Below, one piece after another: positions 1 through 8,938 of a stretch of DNA of 64,000 nucleotides. The notes beneath the pieces were generated by a model. It was given only the letters and a program-made list of their open reading frames with translations, made no database searches and had not been told where the DNA came from. The stretch is from Bifidobacterium ruminantium DSM 6489 (lineage in GTDB: Bacteria; Actinomycetota; Actinomycetes; Actinomycetales; Bifidobacteriaceae), in assembly GCF_000770925.1 (NCBI RefSeq), contig NZ_JDTK01000002.1, forward strand, positions 124,001 through 188,000. Reading direction: 5' to 3'. Position numbers and translations under genes: made by a program. Numbering within the stretch: position 1 is the stretch's first letter; the number at the start of each line of letters is the position of its first letter.

Positions 1-73
1 CAAGGGTGTTAAGGCTTCCGCTTCCGCCAAGTCCAAGATCGAAGCTGCCGGTGGTTCCGTTTCCGAGGACTGA
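1..73 (+). CDS. rplO: 50S ribosomal protein L15, C-terminal end (5' truncated)
   Basis: The window opens inside a reading frame that encodes 23 residues ending in AAGGSVSED and stops with TGA at 71-73. The Lys/Ala-rich tail with a Gly-Gly near its end matches the C-terminus of bacterial L15, and L15 is the gene normally placed just before secY in the spc operon. Only this tail is visible. It is followed at once by a strong terminator, so secY seems to have its own promoter or depends on readthrough. The identification rests mainly on gene order. Confidence 0.8.
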   Translation, partial: KGVKASASAKSKIEAAGGSVSED

Positions 74-103
74 TTCCAGGAAACATAGCTGACTGAAGCT
101 CGA

Positions 104-152
104 AAGAAGTGAGGCTTCCCCGCTTATGCGAGGGAGGCCTCACTTCTTTTTT
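104..152 (+). terminator. Rho-independent terminator after rplO
   Basis: A 16-bp arm starting AGAAGTGAGGC pairs with GCCTCACTTCT across a short loop, followed by a run of T. It separates the ribosomal protein operon from secY. Confidence 0.9.
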
Positions 153-311
153 GCAGAGGATCCATGCGGGGAAAACCGCGCGAAGAATTCAAAAAACGGA
201 CAAATACTGGAGAAATAGGGCGTATCGGTAGACGCCATACGCTAAACTCGGCTTTTAGAGTCTGTTTTTGCACGTGTGCGCAGGCGCGCACGACGATGGA
301 AGGAATCCCAG

Positions 312-1649
312 GTGAGGACGTTAATCCAGGCCTTGAAGACCAAGGAGTTGAGGAATAAGATCCTCTTCACCCTTGGCATCATCATCATTTATCGTATCGG
401 TTCGTTCATTCCGACCCCAGGCGTCGACTATACCGTCGTCCACCAGTGCGTCGGCAAGATGAACAGCACCTCCGAGAACTTCATTGGCTTGGTGAACCTC
501 TTCTCCGGCGGCGCCATGCTGCAGCTGTCGATCTTCGCGCTGGGCGTCATGCCGTACATCACCGCGTCCATCGTCATCCAGCTGCTTCGCGTGGTCATCC
601 CTCGTTTCGAGATGCTGCACAAGGAAGGACAGTCGGGCGAGGCCAAGCTGACCCAGTACACCCGTTATCTGACCATCGGCCTTGCCGTGCTGCAGTCCAC
701 CACCATTCTGGTGACCGCACGCTCCGGCGCGCTGTTCAACTACCAGTGCTCCCAGGTCGTTCCTGACGGCTCCGTCTGGAACCTCATCGTCATGGTGCTG
801 ATCATGACCGGCGGCACCGGCCTCATCATGTGGATGGCCGAACTGATCACCGACAAGGGACTCGGCCAGGGCATGTCCATCCTTATCTTCATGTCCATCT
901 GCTCCGGCTTCCTGCCGCAGCTGTGGGAGATCGGCTGGGGCACTAATGGCACCGATGGCAATTGGGGCAAGTTCGCCGCGGTCGTCGGCGTGCTTCTGGT
1001 CATCATGATCCTCGTCATCTACGTCGAGCTGTCCCAGCGCCGTATCCCGGTGCAGTACACCCGCCGTATGATCGGACGCAAGATGTATGGCGGCTCCTCC
1101 ACGTACCTGCCGCTGAAGATCAACATGAGCGGCGTCATCCCGCCGATCTTCGCATCCTCCATTCTGGCCGTGCCGACCCTGATCGCGCAGTTCGGCAACT
1201 CGGACCAGTCCTGGGTCAAGTGGATCAACAGCAATCTGGCCAACACCACGTCCGTGTGGTACATCGTTCTGTACGCGCTGATGATCGTGTTCTTCTGCTT
1301 CTTCTACACCGAGATCACCTTCAACCCCGATGAGACCGCCGACAACATGAAGCAGTACGGCGGATTCATTCCTGGCATTCGTGCGGGCAGCGCCACCAGC
1401 AACTACCTGAGCTACGTGATGAACCGTCTGAACACGGTCGGCGCGGTCTACCTGCTGTTCGTGGCCCTCATCCCGACGGTGCTGATTATGGCCCTGAACC
1501 TGAACACCAAGCTGCCGTTCGGTGGCACCACCATCCTGATCATCGCGGGCGTTGGCCTTGACACCCTGCGCCAGGCCAAGGCACAGACCGAACAGTTCCA
1601 GTACGCCGGCTTCCTGTTCGAGGACACCGACCACAAGGAAGGCAAGTAA
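312..1649 (+). CDS. secY: Preprotein translocase subunit SecY
   Basis: SecY is the channel-forming subunit of the SecYEG translocon in the cytoplasmic membrane. The 445-residue product has the expected length and about ten hydrophobic segments. It has the family-typical N-terminus (TLIQALKTKELRNKIL, then IYRIGSFIPTPGVD) and a conserved cytoplasmic region near RRIPVQYTRR. I chose the GTG at 312 because a purine-rich GGAAGGA lies just upstream and the protein then begins like other SecY proteins; an in-frame GTG at 276 would add 12 Arg-rich residues. It is flanked by terminators on both sides, so it appears to be a single-gene transcript. Confidence 0.96.
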   Translation: MRTLIQALKTKELRNKILFTLGIIIIYRIGSFIPTPGVDYTVVHQCVGKMNSTSENFIGLVNLFSGGAMLQLSIFALGVMPYITASIVIQLLRVVIPRFEMLHKEGQSGEAKLTQYTRYLTIGLAVLQSTTILVTARSGALFNYQCSQVVPDGSVWNLIVMVLIMTGGTGLIMWMAELITDKGLGQGMSILIFMSICSGFLPQLWEIGWGTNGTDGNWGKFAAVVGVLLVIMILVIYVELSQRRIPVQYTRRMIGRKMYGGSSTYLPLKINMSGVIPPIFASSILAVPTLIAQFGNSDQSWVKWINSNLANTTSVWYIVLYALMIVFFCFFYTEITFNPDETADNMKQYGGFIPGIRAGSATSNYLSYVMNRLNTVGAVYLLFVALIPTVLIMALNLNTKLPFGGTTILIIAGVGLDTLRQAKAQTEQFQYAGFLFEDTDHKEGK

Positions 1650-1656
1650 CCACTTG

Positions 1657-1700
1657 AATCGTGATACCGTCCCGATAGCAGGACGGTATCACGATTTTTT
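1657..1700 (+). terminator. Rho-independent terminator after secY
   Basis: A perfect 16-bp stem (AATCGTGATACCGTCC with its complement) is followed by six T residues. It ends the secY transcript before adk. Confidence 0.93.
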
Positions 1701-1758
1701 GTAATCAACCGATTATCCGAACGTCCTTCAAGGACCTAGCGAAACGGAGAGAAACAAC

Positions 1759-2319
1759 ATGCGACTGCTGATCATGGGACCGCAAGGCGTTGGCAAGGGC
1801 ACGCAGGCCGCTCTGCTGAGCAAGCATTACGGAATCCCCGCCATCTCCACGGGAGACATCTTCCGCTACAACATCAAGAACAAGACCGAGCTGGGCGTCG
1901 AGGCGCTCAAGTACATCGACAAGGGCGAACTGGTTCCGGACGAGCTCACCAACAAGATCGTCAAGGATCGTCTGGCCATGGATGACGCCAAGAACGGCTG
2001 GATCCTCGATGGATATCCACGCAACGCCTCCCAGGTGGAAGCTCTGGACGCCATTCTGAACGAGCTGGGAACCCCGCTCGACGCGGTGGTCGCCCTGGAC
2101 GCGGATCACGACGTGCTCATGGAACGCATGAAGAAGCGCGCCGAGATCGAAGGCCGTTCCGATGACACCCCGGAGGCCATCGCCAAGCGCCTTGACGTCT
2201 ATGCCAAGGAAACGGCACCGCTGCTGGACATCTATCGTCAGCGCGGACTGCTCAAGACCTTCGACGGCGTCGGTGCCGTGGACGAGATCCAGGCCACCAT
2301 CGTGGCAGAGCTCGGCTGA
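1759..2319 (+). CDS. adk: Adenylate kinase
   Basis: Catalyses ATP + AMP to 2 ADP in the cytosol. The P-loop GPQGVGKGTQ lies at residues 7-16, the AMP-binding region contains STGDIFRYN, and DGYPRNASQ is the conserved NMP/core motif. At 186 residues it is the short-LID form without a zinc-finger LID, as is usual in actinobacteria. A GGAGAG ribosome-binding site lies 7 bp before the ATG. It follows the secY terminator and precedes a hairpin and infA, the standard order in this locus. Confidence 0.97.
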   Translation: MRLLIMGPQGVGKGTQAALLSKHYGIPAISTGDIFRYNIKNKTELGVEALKYIDKGELVPDELTNKIVKDRLAMDDAKNGWILDGYPRNASQVEALDAILNELGTPLDAVVALDADHDVLMERMKKRAEIEGRSDDTPEAIAKRLDVYAKETAPLLDIYRQRGLLKTFDGVGAVDEIQATIVAELG

Positions 2320-2351
2320 AAGCAAAAATAAGCAGAATAACATATTTTCAA

Positions 2352-2400
2352 CGAAAGCGGGAATCGCGACACGCCGAACGTGTCTTGGTTCCCGCTTTCG
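2352..2400 (+). other. Inverted repeat between adk and infA
   Basis: Arms CGAAAGCGGGAA and TTCCCGCTTTCG enclose a loop that can itself form an ACACG/CGTGT stem. No T-run follows on the + strand, so it may be an attenuating or processing hairpin rather than a full terminator. Confidence 0.6.
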
Positions 2401-2466
2401 TGTACTCTTACAAGTTGGCGTGTCTTCGGGCACGCGTAGTAATCGCCAAAGAACGGAACGAGGCTC

Positions 2467-2685
2467 ATGGCTAAAGACGGTGTGATTGAAGTCGAAGGAC
2501 AGGTGGTGGAGGCACTGCCGAACGCGATGTTTCGTGTCGAACTCGAGAACAAGCATATCGTGCTCGCAACCATCTCGGGCAAGATGAGGAAGAACTACAT
2601 CCGCATTCTGCCGCAGGATCGCGTTGTGTTGGAAATGAGCCCATACGATCTGAACCGCGGCCGTATTACGTACCGTTACAAGTAA
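2467..2685 (+). CDS. infA: Translation initiation factor IF-1
   Basis: IF-1 binds the ribosomal A site during initiation. The 72-residue product is a complete S1/OB-fold protein starting [20 protein letters not shown] and ending with RGRITYRYK, which matches the family in length and termini. It lies directly upstream of rpmJ, rpsM, rpsK, rpoA and rplQ, and the close spacing suggests one transcript. Confidence 0.98.
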
Positions 2686-2707
2686 GGTACACAAGCAAAG
2701 GAAAACC

Positions 2708-2821
2708 ATGAAGGTCAGCCCTAGTGTGAAGAGGATCTGCGAGAACTGCCGCGTGATCCGTCGTCACGGCCGCGTCATGGTGATCTGCGTCAACCCGCGC
2801 CATAAGCAGCGCCAGGGCTGA
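2708..2821 (+). CDS. rpmJ: 50S ribosomal protein L36
   Basis: A 37-residue gene begins at ATG 2708 with [14 protein letters not shown] and ends [11 protein letters not shown], which is the complete L36 sequence. The Cys-x2-Cys...Cys...His zinc-ribbon residues are all present, so this is the zinc-binding (C+) form. It sits between infA and rpsM, its usual place, 22 nt after the infA stop. Confidence 0.97.
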
Positions 2822-2959
2822 GAGCAGATCCAGCGGCACAAATTAAGTACAGGCGCTGAGTCACAGCTCGTGAGAACGAGATGAACCCCGGGTACGCAGG
2901 CCCGGGCCGGGAAACCGGACGACTCGGTGCAAGACCTGCGGAAAACAGAAGGAATCGCA
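2822..2959 (+). promoter_or_regulatory. Highly structured leader upstream of rpsM
   Basis: The 138-nt gap before rpsM contains several nested hairpins: CTCG/CGAG at 2867-2880, CCCGGG/CCCGGG at 2887-2906, CCGG-GAAA-CCGG at 2907-2918, and GCAGG/CCTGC (2896-2900 with 2936-2940) closing a larger domain. Such structure in front of a ribosomal protein gene could be an autoregulatory leader. That role is inference; no known leader family was recognised. Confidence 0.4.
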
Positions 2960-3337
2960 ATGGCACGTCTTGCCGGAGTCGACATCCCCAATGAGAAGCG
3001 CATCGAGATCGCCCTCACCTACATTTTTGGTGTGGGTCGCACTCGCGCCAAGGAAACGCTTGCCGCGACCGGTATCAACCCGGATACTCGCGTCAAGGAT
3101 CTGACGGATGAGCAGCTGATCACGCTGCGTGATTACCTCGAAGGCAATTACAAGATCGAGGGCGATCTGCGTCGTGAAATCGATGCGGACATCCGTCGTA
3201 AGATTCAGATCAACTGCTATCAAGGCCAGCGTCACCGTAAGGGACTTCCTGTGCGTGGTCAGCGCACCAAGACCAATGCTCGTACCCGCAAGGGCCCGAA
3301 GCGCACGGTCGCCGGAAAGAAGAAGGCCACCAAGTAA
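2960..3337 (+). CDS. rpsM: 30S ribosomal protein S13
   Basis: S13 binds the head of the small subunit and contacts the P-site tRNA. The 125-residue product begins [20 protein letters not shown] and ends in the basic tail [12 protein letters not shown]. The helix-two-turns-helix with GVGRTRAKE and the conserved [15 protein letters not shown] are present. The ATG at 2960 follows AGAAGGAA, a good ribosome-binding site. Confidence 0.98.
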   Translation: MARLAGVDIPNEKRIEIALTYIFGVGRTRAKETLAATGINPDTRVKDLTDEQLITLRDYLEGNYKIEGDLRREIDADIRRKIQINCYQGQRHRKGLPVRGQRTKTNARTRKGPKRTVAGKKKATK

Positions 3338-3421
3338 TCGGTGGTTGGCAGTCCGGGCCACGGGGCATGAGTCCCATCGTCTGGGCATCAAAGCAAATTC
3401 GTTATTAGGAAACGAGGGTCA

Positions 3422-3820
3422 ATGGCAGCTCAAAAGCAAGCCGCGCGCAAGCCGCGTCGCCGCGACCGCAAGTCGGTCCCGGTTGGGCAGGCGCACATCA
3501 AGTCCACTTTCAACAACACCATTATTTCGATCACCGACCCGTCCGGCGCTGTCGTGTCCTGGGCGTCCGGTGGCGATGTCGGTTTCAAGGGCTCCCGTAA
3601 GTCCACGCCGTACGCCGCTGGCATGGCCGCCGAATCCGCAGCCCGCAAGGCTATGGAGCACGGTCTCAAGAAGGTCGACGTGTTCGTGAAGGGCCCGGGT
3701 TCCGGTCGTGAGACCGCCATCCGTTCCCTGCAGTCCGCCGGACTCGAAGTCGGTTCCATCACCGACGTCACCCCGCAGGCACACAACGGCGTTCGTCCTC
3801 CGAAGCGCCGTCGCGTCTGA
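3422..3820 (+). CDS. rpsK: 30S ribosomal protein S11
   Basis: S11 forms the small-subunit platform near the E site. The 132-residue protein contains the diagnostic [15 protein letters not shown], the central [16 protein letters not shown] and the C-terminal [16 protein letters not shown]. It lies between rpsM and rpoA in the standard order, and the start follows a purine-rich GAAACGAGGG. Confidence 0.98.
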   Translation: MAAQKQAARKPRRRDRKSVPVGQAHIKSTFNNTIISITDPSGAVVSWASGGDVGFKGSRKSTPYAAGMAAESAARKAMEHGLKKVDVFVKGPGSGRETAIRSLQSAGLEVGSITDVTPQAHNGVRPPKRRRV

Positions 3821-3900
3821 GCACTAGAAAAAATCATCAATCCAACGCCGCTTACGGCCGGTGAGTGCACCACCGGCCTGAAGCTGAAAGGATAACCACA

Positions 3901-4899
3901 GTGCTTATCGCACAGCGTCCGACACTTACCGAGGAATCTCTCAACCCTCAGCGTTCCCGCTTCACCATCGAGCCTCTTGAGCCTGGTTTCGGCTACACGC
4001 TTGGCAACTCGCTGCGCCGCACCCTCCTGAGCTCCATTCCGGGAGCGGCTGTGACTTCGGTGCGTATCTCCGGCGTCCCGCATGAGTTCACCACTCTGCC
4101 GGGTGTTGAAGAGGACGTTACCGAGATCCTGCTGAACATCAAGGGCATCGTGCTCACCAGCGAATACGATGAGCCGGTTGTCATGTATCTGCGCAAGAGC
4201 GGCAAGGGCGAGGCCACCGCGGGTGATATCACCCCGCCGGCCGGCGTCACCATCGCCAATCCGGACATGCACATCGCAACCCTCGCGGAGGATGGCGAGC
4301 TCGAGATCGAGTTCACCGTCGAACGTGGCCGCGGTTATGTGCCCGCCCAGATGAACAAGCAGGATAACTCCGAGATCGGCCGTATTCCGGTCGACTCGAT
4401 TTACTCCCCGGTGCTCAAGGTGAGCTATCGTGTGGAAGCCACGCGCGTTGAACAGCGCACCGACTTCGACAAGCTCATCCTGGACGTGGAGACCAAGCCG
4501 GCAATCTCCCCGCGTGATGCGGTCGCATCCGCAGGATCCACCCTGGTGGAGCTCTTCGGCCTGTGCCGTGAGCTCAACACCCAGGCGGAAGGCGTCGAGG
4601 TTGGCCCTGCTCCGGTAGCAGAGGAAACCAACCCGGAGATGAACATTCCGATCGAGGACCTGAACCTCACCCAGCGCAGCTACAACTGCCTGAAGCGCGA
4701 AGGCATCCACACGATCGGTGAGCTGGTCGCCCACACCGAGCAGGATCTGCTCGACATCCGCAATTTCGGTATGAAGTCCATCGACGAAGTCAAGGAGAAG
4801 CTCCAGTCTCTGGGCCTCGCCCTCAAGGCTTCCCCGTTGGGCAACTTCGATACCAACAACCTCGAAGGTGGTACCTTCTTCTCGCCGGAAGACGAGTGA
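3901..4899 (+). CDS. rpoA: DNA-directed RNA polymerase alpha subunit
   Basis: The alpha subunit nucleates RNA polymerase assembly and contacts UP elements and activators. The 332-residue protein has the N-terminal dimerisation domain ([23 protein letters not shown]) and a C-terminal domain with [16 protein letters not shown] and [15 protein letters not shown]. The GTG at 3901 is chosen because AAAGGA precedes it and the product then begins [12 protein letters not shown], as in other actinobacterial RpoA. It lies between rpsK and rplQ. Confidence 0.98.
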   Translation: MLIAQRPTLTEESLNPQRSRFTIEPLEPGFGYTLGNSLRRTLLSSIPGAAVTSVRISGVPHEFTTLPGVEEDVTEILLNIKGIVLTSEYDEPVVMYLRKSGKGEATAGDITPPAGVTIANPDMHIATLAEDGELEIEFTVERGRGYVPAQMNKQDNSEIGRIPVDSIYSPVLKVSYRVEATRVEQRTDFDKLILDVETKPAISPRDAVASAGSTLVELFGLCRELNTQAEGVEVGPAPVAEETNPEMNIPIEDLNLTQRSYNCLKREGIHTIGELVAHTEQDLLDIRNFGMKSIDEVKEKLQSLGLALKASPLGNFDTNNLEGGTFFSPEDE

Positions 4900-4924
4900 T
4901 TCGCCACTTTTGACCTAACCGCTT

Positions 4925-4968
4925 CGTTGGATTCGGATGTTCGGGCGATTGCCCACCTGAATCCAACG
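4925..4968 (+). other. Inverted repeat between rpoA and rplQ
   Basis: CGTTGGATTC at 4925-4934 pairs with GAATCCAACG at 4959-4968. A smaller CGGGC/GCCC pairing lies inside. There is no T-run, and the rplQ ribosome-binding site follows closely, so it may modulate readthrough, processing or translation. Confidence 0.5.
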
Positions 4969-4987
4969 GGGCTTTCAAGGAGAAACA

Positions 4988-5485
4988 ATGCCTACACCAA
5001 AGAAGGGTCCGCGTCTGGCCTCCAGCCCGGCTCATGAGCGTCTTATGCTCGCGAACATGGCCACCAGCCTGTTCCAGAACGGCCGTATCACCACCACCCT
5101 GCCGAAGGCCAAGCGTCTTCGTCCGCTGGCCGAGCGTCTGATCACGCTCGCCAAGCGTGGTGATCTGCACAACCGTCGTCGCGTGATGCGCGTCATCCGC
5201 AACAAGTCCGTCGTGCACAAGCTGTTCACTGAGATCGCCGAGCAGATGGAGCAGCGCGAAGGCGGCTACACCCGCATCGTCAAGATCGCTCCGCGTCGCG
5301 GCGATGCCGCTCCGGCAGCCATCATCGAGCTCGTCACCGAGCCGGTGAGCCCGAAGCAGGCCGTGGTGAAGGAAGCCGAAGCTGCGACCAAGGTCGCCGC
5401 TGAAGAAGCTCCGGCCGCTGAAGCGCCGGCTGCTGAGGCTCCGGAAGCCGCCGCCGAGGAGACCACCGCCGACAAGGCCGAGTGA
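4988..5485 (+). CDS. rplQ: 50S ribosomal protein L17
   Basis: L17 lies near the exit of the ribosomal tunnel. The first 120 residues are the canonical domain ([20 protein letters not shown], then [20 protein letters not shown] and [15 protein letters not shown]). Residues 120-165 form an Ala/Glu-rich low-complexity tail, an extension common in actinobacterial L17. AAGGAG lies just before the ATG. The gene ends the operon at a terminator. Confidence 0.98.
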   Translation: MPTPKKGPRLASSPAHERLMLANMATSLFQNGRITTTLPKAKRLRPLAERLITLAKRGDLHNRRRVMRVIRNKSVVHKLFTEIAEQMEQREGGYTRIVKIAPRRGDAAPAAIIELVTEPVSPKQAVVKEAEAATKVAAEEAPAAEAPAAEAPEAAAEETTADKAE

Positions 5486-5505
5486 GTCGCCATTTTGGCT
5501 GATTG

Positions 5506-5539
5506 AAGGCCGGGAATCGAAAGGTTCCCGGCCTTTTTC
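5506..5539 (+). terminator. Rho-independent terminator after rplQ
   Basis: AAGGCCGGGAA pairs with TTCCCGGCCTT across TCGAAAGG and is followed by a T-rich tract. It ends the ribosomal/rpoA operon. Confidence 0.93.
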
Positions 5540-5592
5540 CATACTCTTTCATATATGTACCGCTATAACAGCCGTTTGCTATGCTCGATGCC

Positions 5593-6501
5593 GTGAGACT
5601 ACGCATCGACTTGGCATACGACGGCGCCCACTTCTATGGATGGGCGAAACAACCTGAAATACGCACTGTGCAGGGGGAAATCGAGCGAACGCTGCATACT
5701 GTGCTTCGCGTGCCTGAGCATGACGCGGACGAACCGCTGCGTCTGACCGTGGCCGGCCGAACCGATACGGGCGTGCACGCATCGCATCAGGTGTGCCATC
5801 TCGACGTCGACGAGGACGTGCTGGCGCGCTGTGTCGGGCATATGGATGTGCCGCCCGTCACCGCGCTGTCCCGACGGCTCCGCCGCATGCTGCCGGACGA
5901 TATTTCAATCCACGCCGTTTCCAAGGCTCCCGACGGATTCGACGCGCGTTTCTCAGCGCTGGAGCGCACGTATGTGTACCGCATCACCGACAGCAACAGC
6001 GAAATCGACCCCCGTACCAGGAACTTCGTCCTGCACGTCGACAACGAACTCAATATCGAAGCCATGAACGAGGCCGCGGCGATGACGATCGGCCTGCATG
6101 ACTTCGGTTCGTTCGCAACCCCCAATCCGGGAGGCACCACCATACGCGAGGTGAAGACCGCGTACTGGCGCCGCATTCCCCAGCGTCCTCTGATCGATGA
6201 CGGCATGACGATGGGGGAGCGGTACCGCACGCCGGCCGCGGAATCGGGACTCGTCTGCTTCACGATCGTCGCGGACGCCTTCGCCCGCAATATGGTCAGG
6301 TCGCTCGTCAACGGCTGCGTGCAGGTCGGCATCGGCAAACGTTCGCTCGATTGGTTCGCGGGGAAGATGGCCACGCCGTTGCGCGAAGGCTCCACAGGAC
6401 CGATTGCGCCGCAGGGACTGACTTTGGAGCATATCGAATATCCGGCCGACGACCAGCTTGCCGCGCGGGCGGAGGCAATCCGCGCCAAACGCACGCTGTA
6501 G
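5593..6501 (+). CDS. truA: tRNA pseudouridine(38-40) synthase TruA
   Basis: Converts U38-U40 of the tRNA anticodon arm to pseudouridine. The protein (302 residues from GTG 5593) contains the signature AGRTDTGVHA with the catalytic Asp, the entry motif RIDLAYDGAHFYGW, and RNMVRSLVNGCVQVG near the C-terminus. A TATGCT -10-like box at 5580-5585 ends exactly 7 nt before GTG 5593, which suggests leaderless initiation there; ATG 5581 (four residues longer) overlaps that box. No ribosome-binding site precedes either start. An insert around residues 200-220 lengthens the protein slightly. Confidence 0.93.
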   Translation: MRLRIDLAYDGAHFYGWAKQPEIRTVQGEIERTLHTVLRVPEHDADEPLRLTVAGRTDTGVHASHQVCHLDVDEDVLARCVGHMDVPPVTALSRRLRRMLPDDISIHAVSKAPDGFDARFSALERTYVYRITDSNSEIDPRTRNFVLHVDNELNIEAMNEAAAMTIGLHDFGSFATPNPGGTTIREVKTAYWRRIPQRPLIDDGMTMGERYRTPAAESGLVCFTIVADAFARNMVRSLVNGCVQVGIGKRSLDWFAGKMATPLREGSTGPIAPQGLTLEHIEYPADDQLAARAEAIRAKRTL

Positions 6502-6718
6502 ACGGAGCCTGCGCGGGATATACGGCAGGAAACCGGGGTACGCGACGGGAAATGTCACGACGGGGTTACAACGAGCGAACAAGTCCATGACCGAGACATT
6601 GCCGTAACAATGCGTTGCTTTTCCGGTAACTGTGGGTCGATACGTTCTCTTCTATCACAGCGAAAGCCGCGGTGGCATGCATGCGCCGCATCGGCGTGGG
6701 GGAGAGGAGCGTGGAACG

Positions 6719-8899
6719 ATGATCGAATCCGCCGCACGAAAGCTGGCCATGGAATTGGTGGGCCACAGGGACGCCATCAATCGCGAGCTGAGCCGTAACG
6801 GCGTGCGTTTCGGCATTTACCAGAACGGCACGTACCATGATCGGCTGTTCCCGTATGATCCGATTCCCCGCATCATCGAATCAGATGAATTCGATGATAT
6901 GGAAGCCGGTCTGAAACAACGTGTCGACGCGTTGAACGCCTATCTGCGCGACATCTATTCCGACAAGCGGGCCATCAAGGATGGCGTCGTGCCGGAGGAG
7001 TACGTGTACACGTCCTCCGGGTATTTTCCGCAGGTCAACGGCGTGATGCCTCCCGGCGGCATATTCGCGCACATCGCCGGAGAGGATCTGGTGCAGGGGC
7101 AGGACGGCCGATGGTGGGTGCTGGAGGACAATCTGCGCATCCCGTCGGGCGCCAGCTATCCGCTGTTCGCACGCGACATCGAACGCAGGATCTCGCCGAG
7201 CTTGTTCCGCAACGTGCATGTGCGCGACAATCGCGATTATCCGCGTCTGTTGCGCAAATCCATGGATTTCGTCTCCACCGATGGCATCGCCGTTGTGCTG
7301 ACACCGGGCCGATGCAATTCGGCGTTCTTCGAACATGCGTACTTGGCGGAGAAGACCGGTGCCGCTCTGGCGTTCCCCGAAGATCTGGAGGTGGTGGACA
7401 ACAAGCTGTACTTCCTCGACTATTCGGGCAAGCGGCATCGGGTCGGCGTGGTCTACCGCAGATTGTCCGACGAATACCTCGACCCGTTTGCCTTCAATCC
7501 GGATTCCGTCATCGGCGTGCCGGGAATACTGTCTGCCTACCGGTCCGGCAACGTGGCGATCGTCAACGCTCCCGGCAACGGCGCGGCGGACGACAAGGCC
7601 ATCTACTATTTCGTGCCGGACATGATCCGGTACTATCTTGGCGAGGAGCCGATCCTGCACAACGCGCCGACCTACATGCCGATGTTCGAACGGGACCGCA
7701 ACGAAGTGCTCGATCGGCTCGGCGAGCTCGTCATCAAGGACGTCGCCGAGGCGGGCGGCTACGGCGTGGTGTTCGGATCGTCTCTCGATGCCAGGCAGCG
7801 CGAGGAGCTCGCCGACCGCATCAAGGCCGAACCCCGGCGGTTCATAGCGCAGGAGGTCATCCAATTCAGAGACATCGACGTGGCCAATCCCAAGACCGGC
7901 GAGCTCGAGCCGCGCAAATGCGATCTGCGCGCATTCGTGGTGACCGGCAAGAACACGCATGTGTGGTATTCGGGATTGACCCGCTATTCGTCGGTTCCGG
8001 GACAGATGATCGTCAATTCGTCGCAGGGCGGCGGCTTCAAGGACACATGGGTGCTGGCCAAGGACACCGGCGTGGAACACGATTGCGCTCCGGGGTCGGA
8101 AAGCGTGCGTGTGCTGGAGCAATCACGCAAGCATCCGCTGGCCCTCGTCACCGCCTCCAAGGCGGACAACCTGTTCTGGCTTGGCCGGTACACGGAACGC
8201 GTGTTCACCACGTTGAGCCAGTTCTTCCCGTTCTACGACCGCGTGATGGACACGGACGTGGACGCGTTCCGACCGTTCGCACGCGCGCTTGACTTGCCGG
8301 AGGATTTCGAGGACTTTGACGCGTTCATCCACAGTTTCCTCTACGATGAGAACAATCCGGATTCTGTGCGCAGCGCCATCGTCTACGCGTTCAACAACGC
8401 GGTGATCCTCCGTCCGGAACTCGGCTCGCGTTCGCTGCAGCAGGTGGAGTTGGCCATGGGTTCCATCGTGGAGGCGTCGGTATGCGCCGGCGCGGACGCC
8501 GACATCTTCAAACATCGCGACATCGCGGACAACATGCTCGCATTCTGGGGAGGCGTGGAGGATTCGCCGGTCGACCCGACATTGAAATCCTTCATCTTCG
8601 TAGGAAAATATATGGAACGTCTCGACCTGTACACGCGCTTCGGATACCGTATGGACGAGCTCAAGGCGCCGTTGGCCAAGCTGGCCAACTACCTCATGCC
8701 TTTGCAGGGACTGCCCGTGCCGCAATGCTTCGCCGAAGGATTGCGTTGGCTGGTTGGGAAGCTGCCGCAGCGGGGATATGGCGCGCTCGCCGACAAGCTT
8801 GGCGTGCTGCTCGACGATTTCGATGGCCGCATTTCAACAAAGGGTCTGAAGGATCTCGGCATGCTGAATACCATGGATATGGATGCGGCGCGCATCTGA
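6719..8899 (+). CDS. Circularly permuted ATP-grasp/alpha-E fusion protein
   Basis: A 726-residue protein. Residues 1 to about 455 match the circularly permuted ATP-grasp (DUF404/DUF407) family: VRFGIYQNGTYHDRLFPYDP, EDNLRIPSGASYP and CDLRAFVV with GGGFKDTW. Residues from about 470 on match the alpha-E (DUF403) helical domain, starting ASKADNLFWLGRYTERV. The two are often separate adjacent genes and are fused here. ATP-grasp enzymes of this group are predicted to form amide or peptide-like bonds, but the substrate is unknown. The ATG at 6719 follows GGAGAGGAG; an upstream GTG at 6632 has no such site. The transglutaminase-like gene follows after 39 nt, so the pair is likely one operon. Confidence 0.87.
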   Translation: MIESAARKLAMELVGHRDAINRELSRNGVRFGIYQNGTYHDRLFPYDPIPRIIESDEFDDMEAGLKQRVDALNAYLRDIYSDKRAIKDGVVPEEYVYTSSGYFPQVNGVMPPGGIFAHIAGEDLVQGQDGRWWVLEDNLRIPSGASYPLFARDIERRISPSLFRNVHVRDNRDYPRLLRKSMDFVSTDGIAVVLTPGRCNSAFFEHAYLAEKTGAALAFPEDLEVVDNKLYFLDYSGKRHRVGVVYRRLSDEYLDPFAFNPDSVIGVPGILSAYRSGNVAIVNAPGNGAADDKAIYYFVPDMIRYYLGEEPILHNAPTYMPMFERDRNEVLDRLGELVIKDVAEAGGYGVVFGSSLDARQREELADRIKAEPRRFIAQEVIQFRDIDVANPKTGELEPRKCDLRAFVVTGKNTHVWYSGLTRYSSVPGQMIVNSSQGGGFKDTWVLAKDTGVEHDCAPGSESVRVLEQSRKHPLALVTASKADNLFWLGRYTERVFTTLSQFFPFYDRVMDTDVDAFRPFARALDLPEDFEDFDAFIHSFLYDENNPDSVRSAIVYAFNNAVILRPELGSRSLQQVELAMGSIVEASVCAGADADIFKHRDIADNMLAFWGGVEDSPVDPTLKSFIFVGKYMERLDLYTRFGYRMDELKAPLAKLANYLMPLQGLPVPQCFAEGLRWLVGKLPQRGYGALADKLGVLLDDFDGRISTKGLKDLGMLNTMDMDAARI

Positions 8900-8938
8900 C
8901 ATTTTCCGGGGAATCGGCGATAGCGTTGAGGAGACGAT

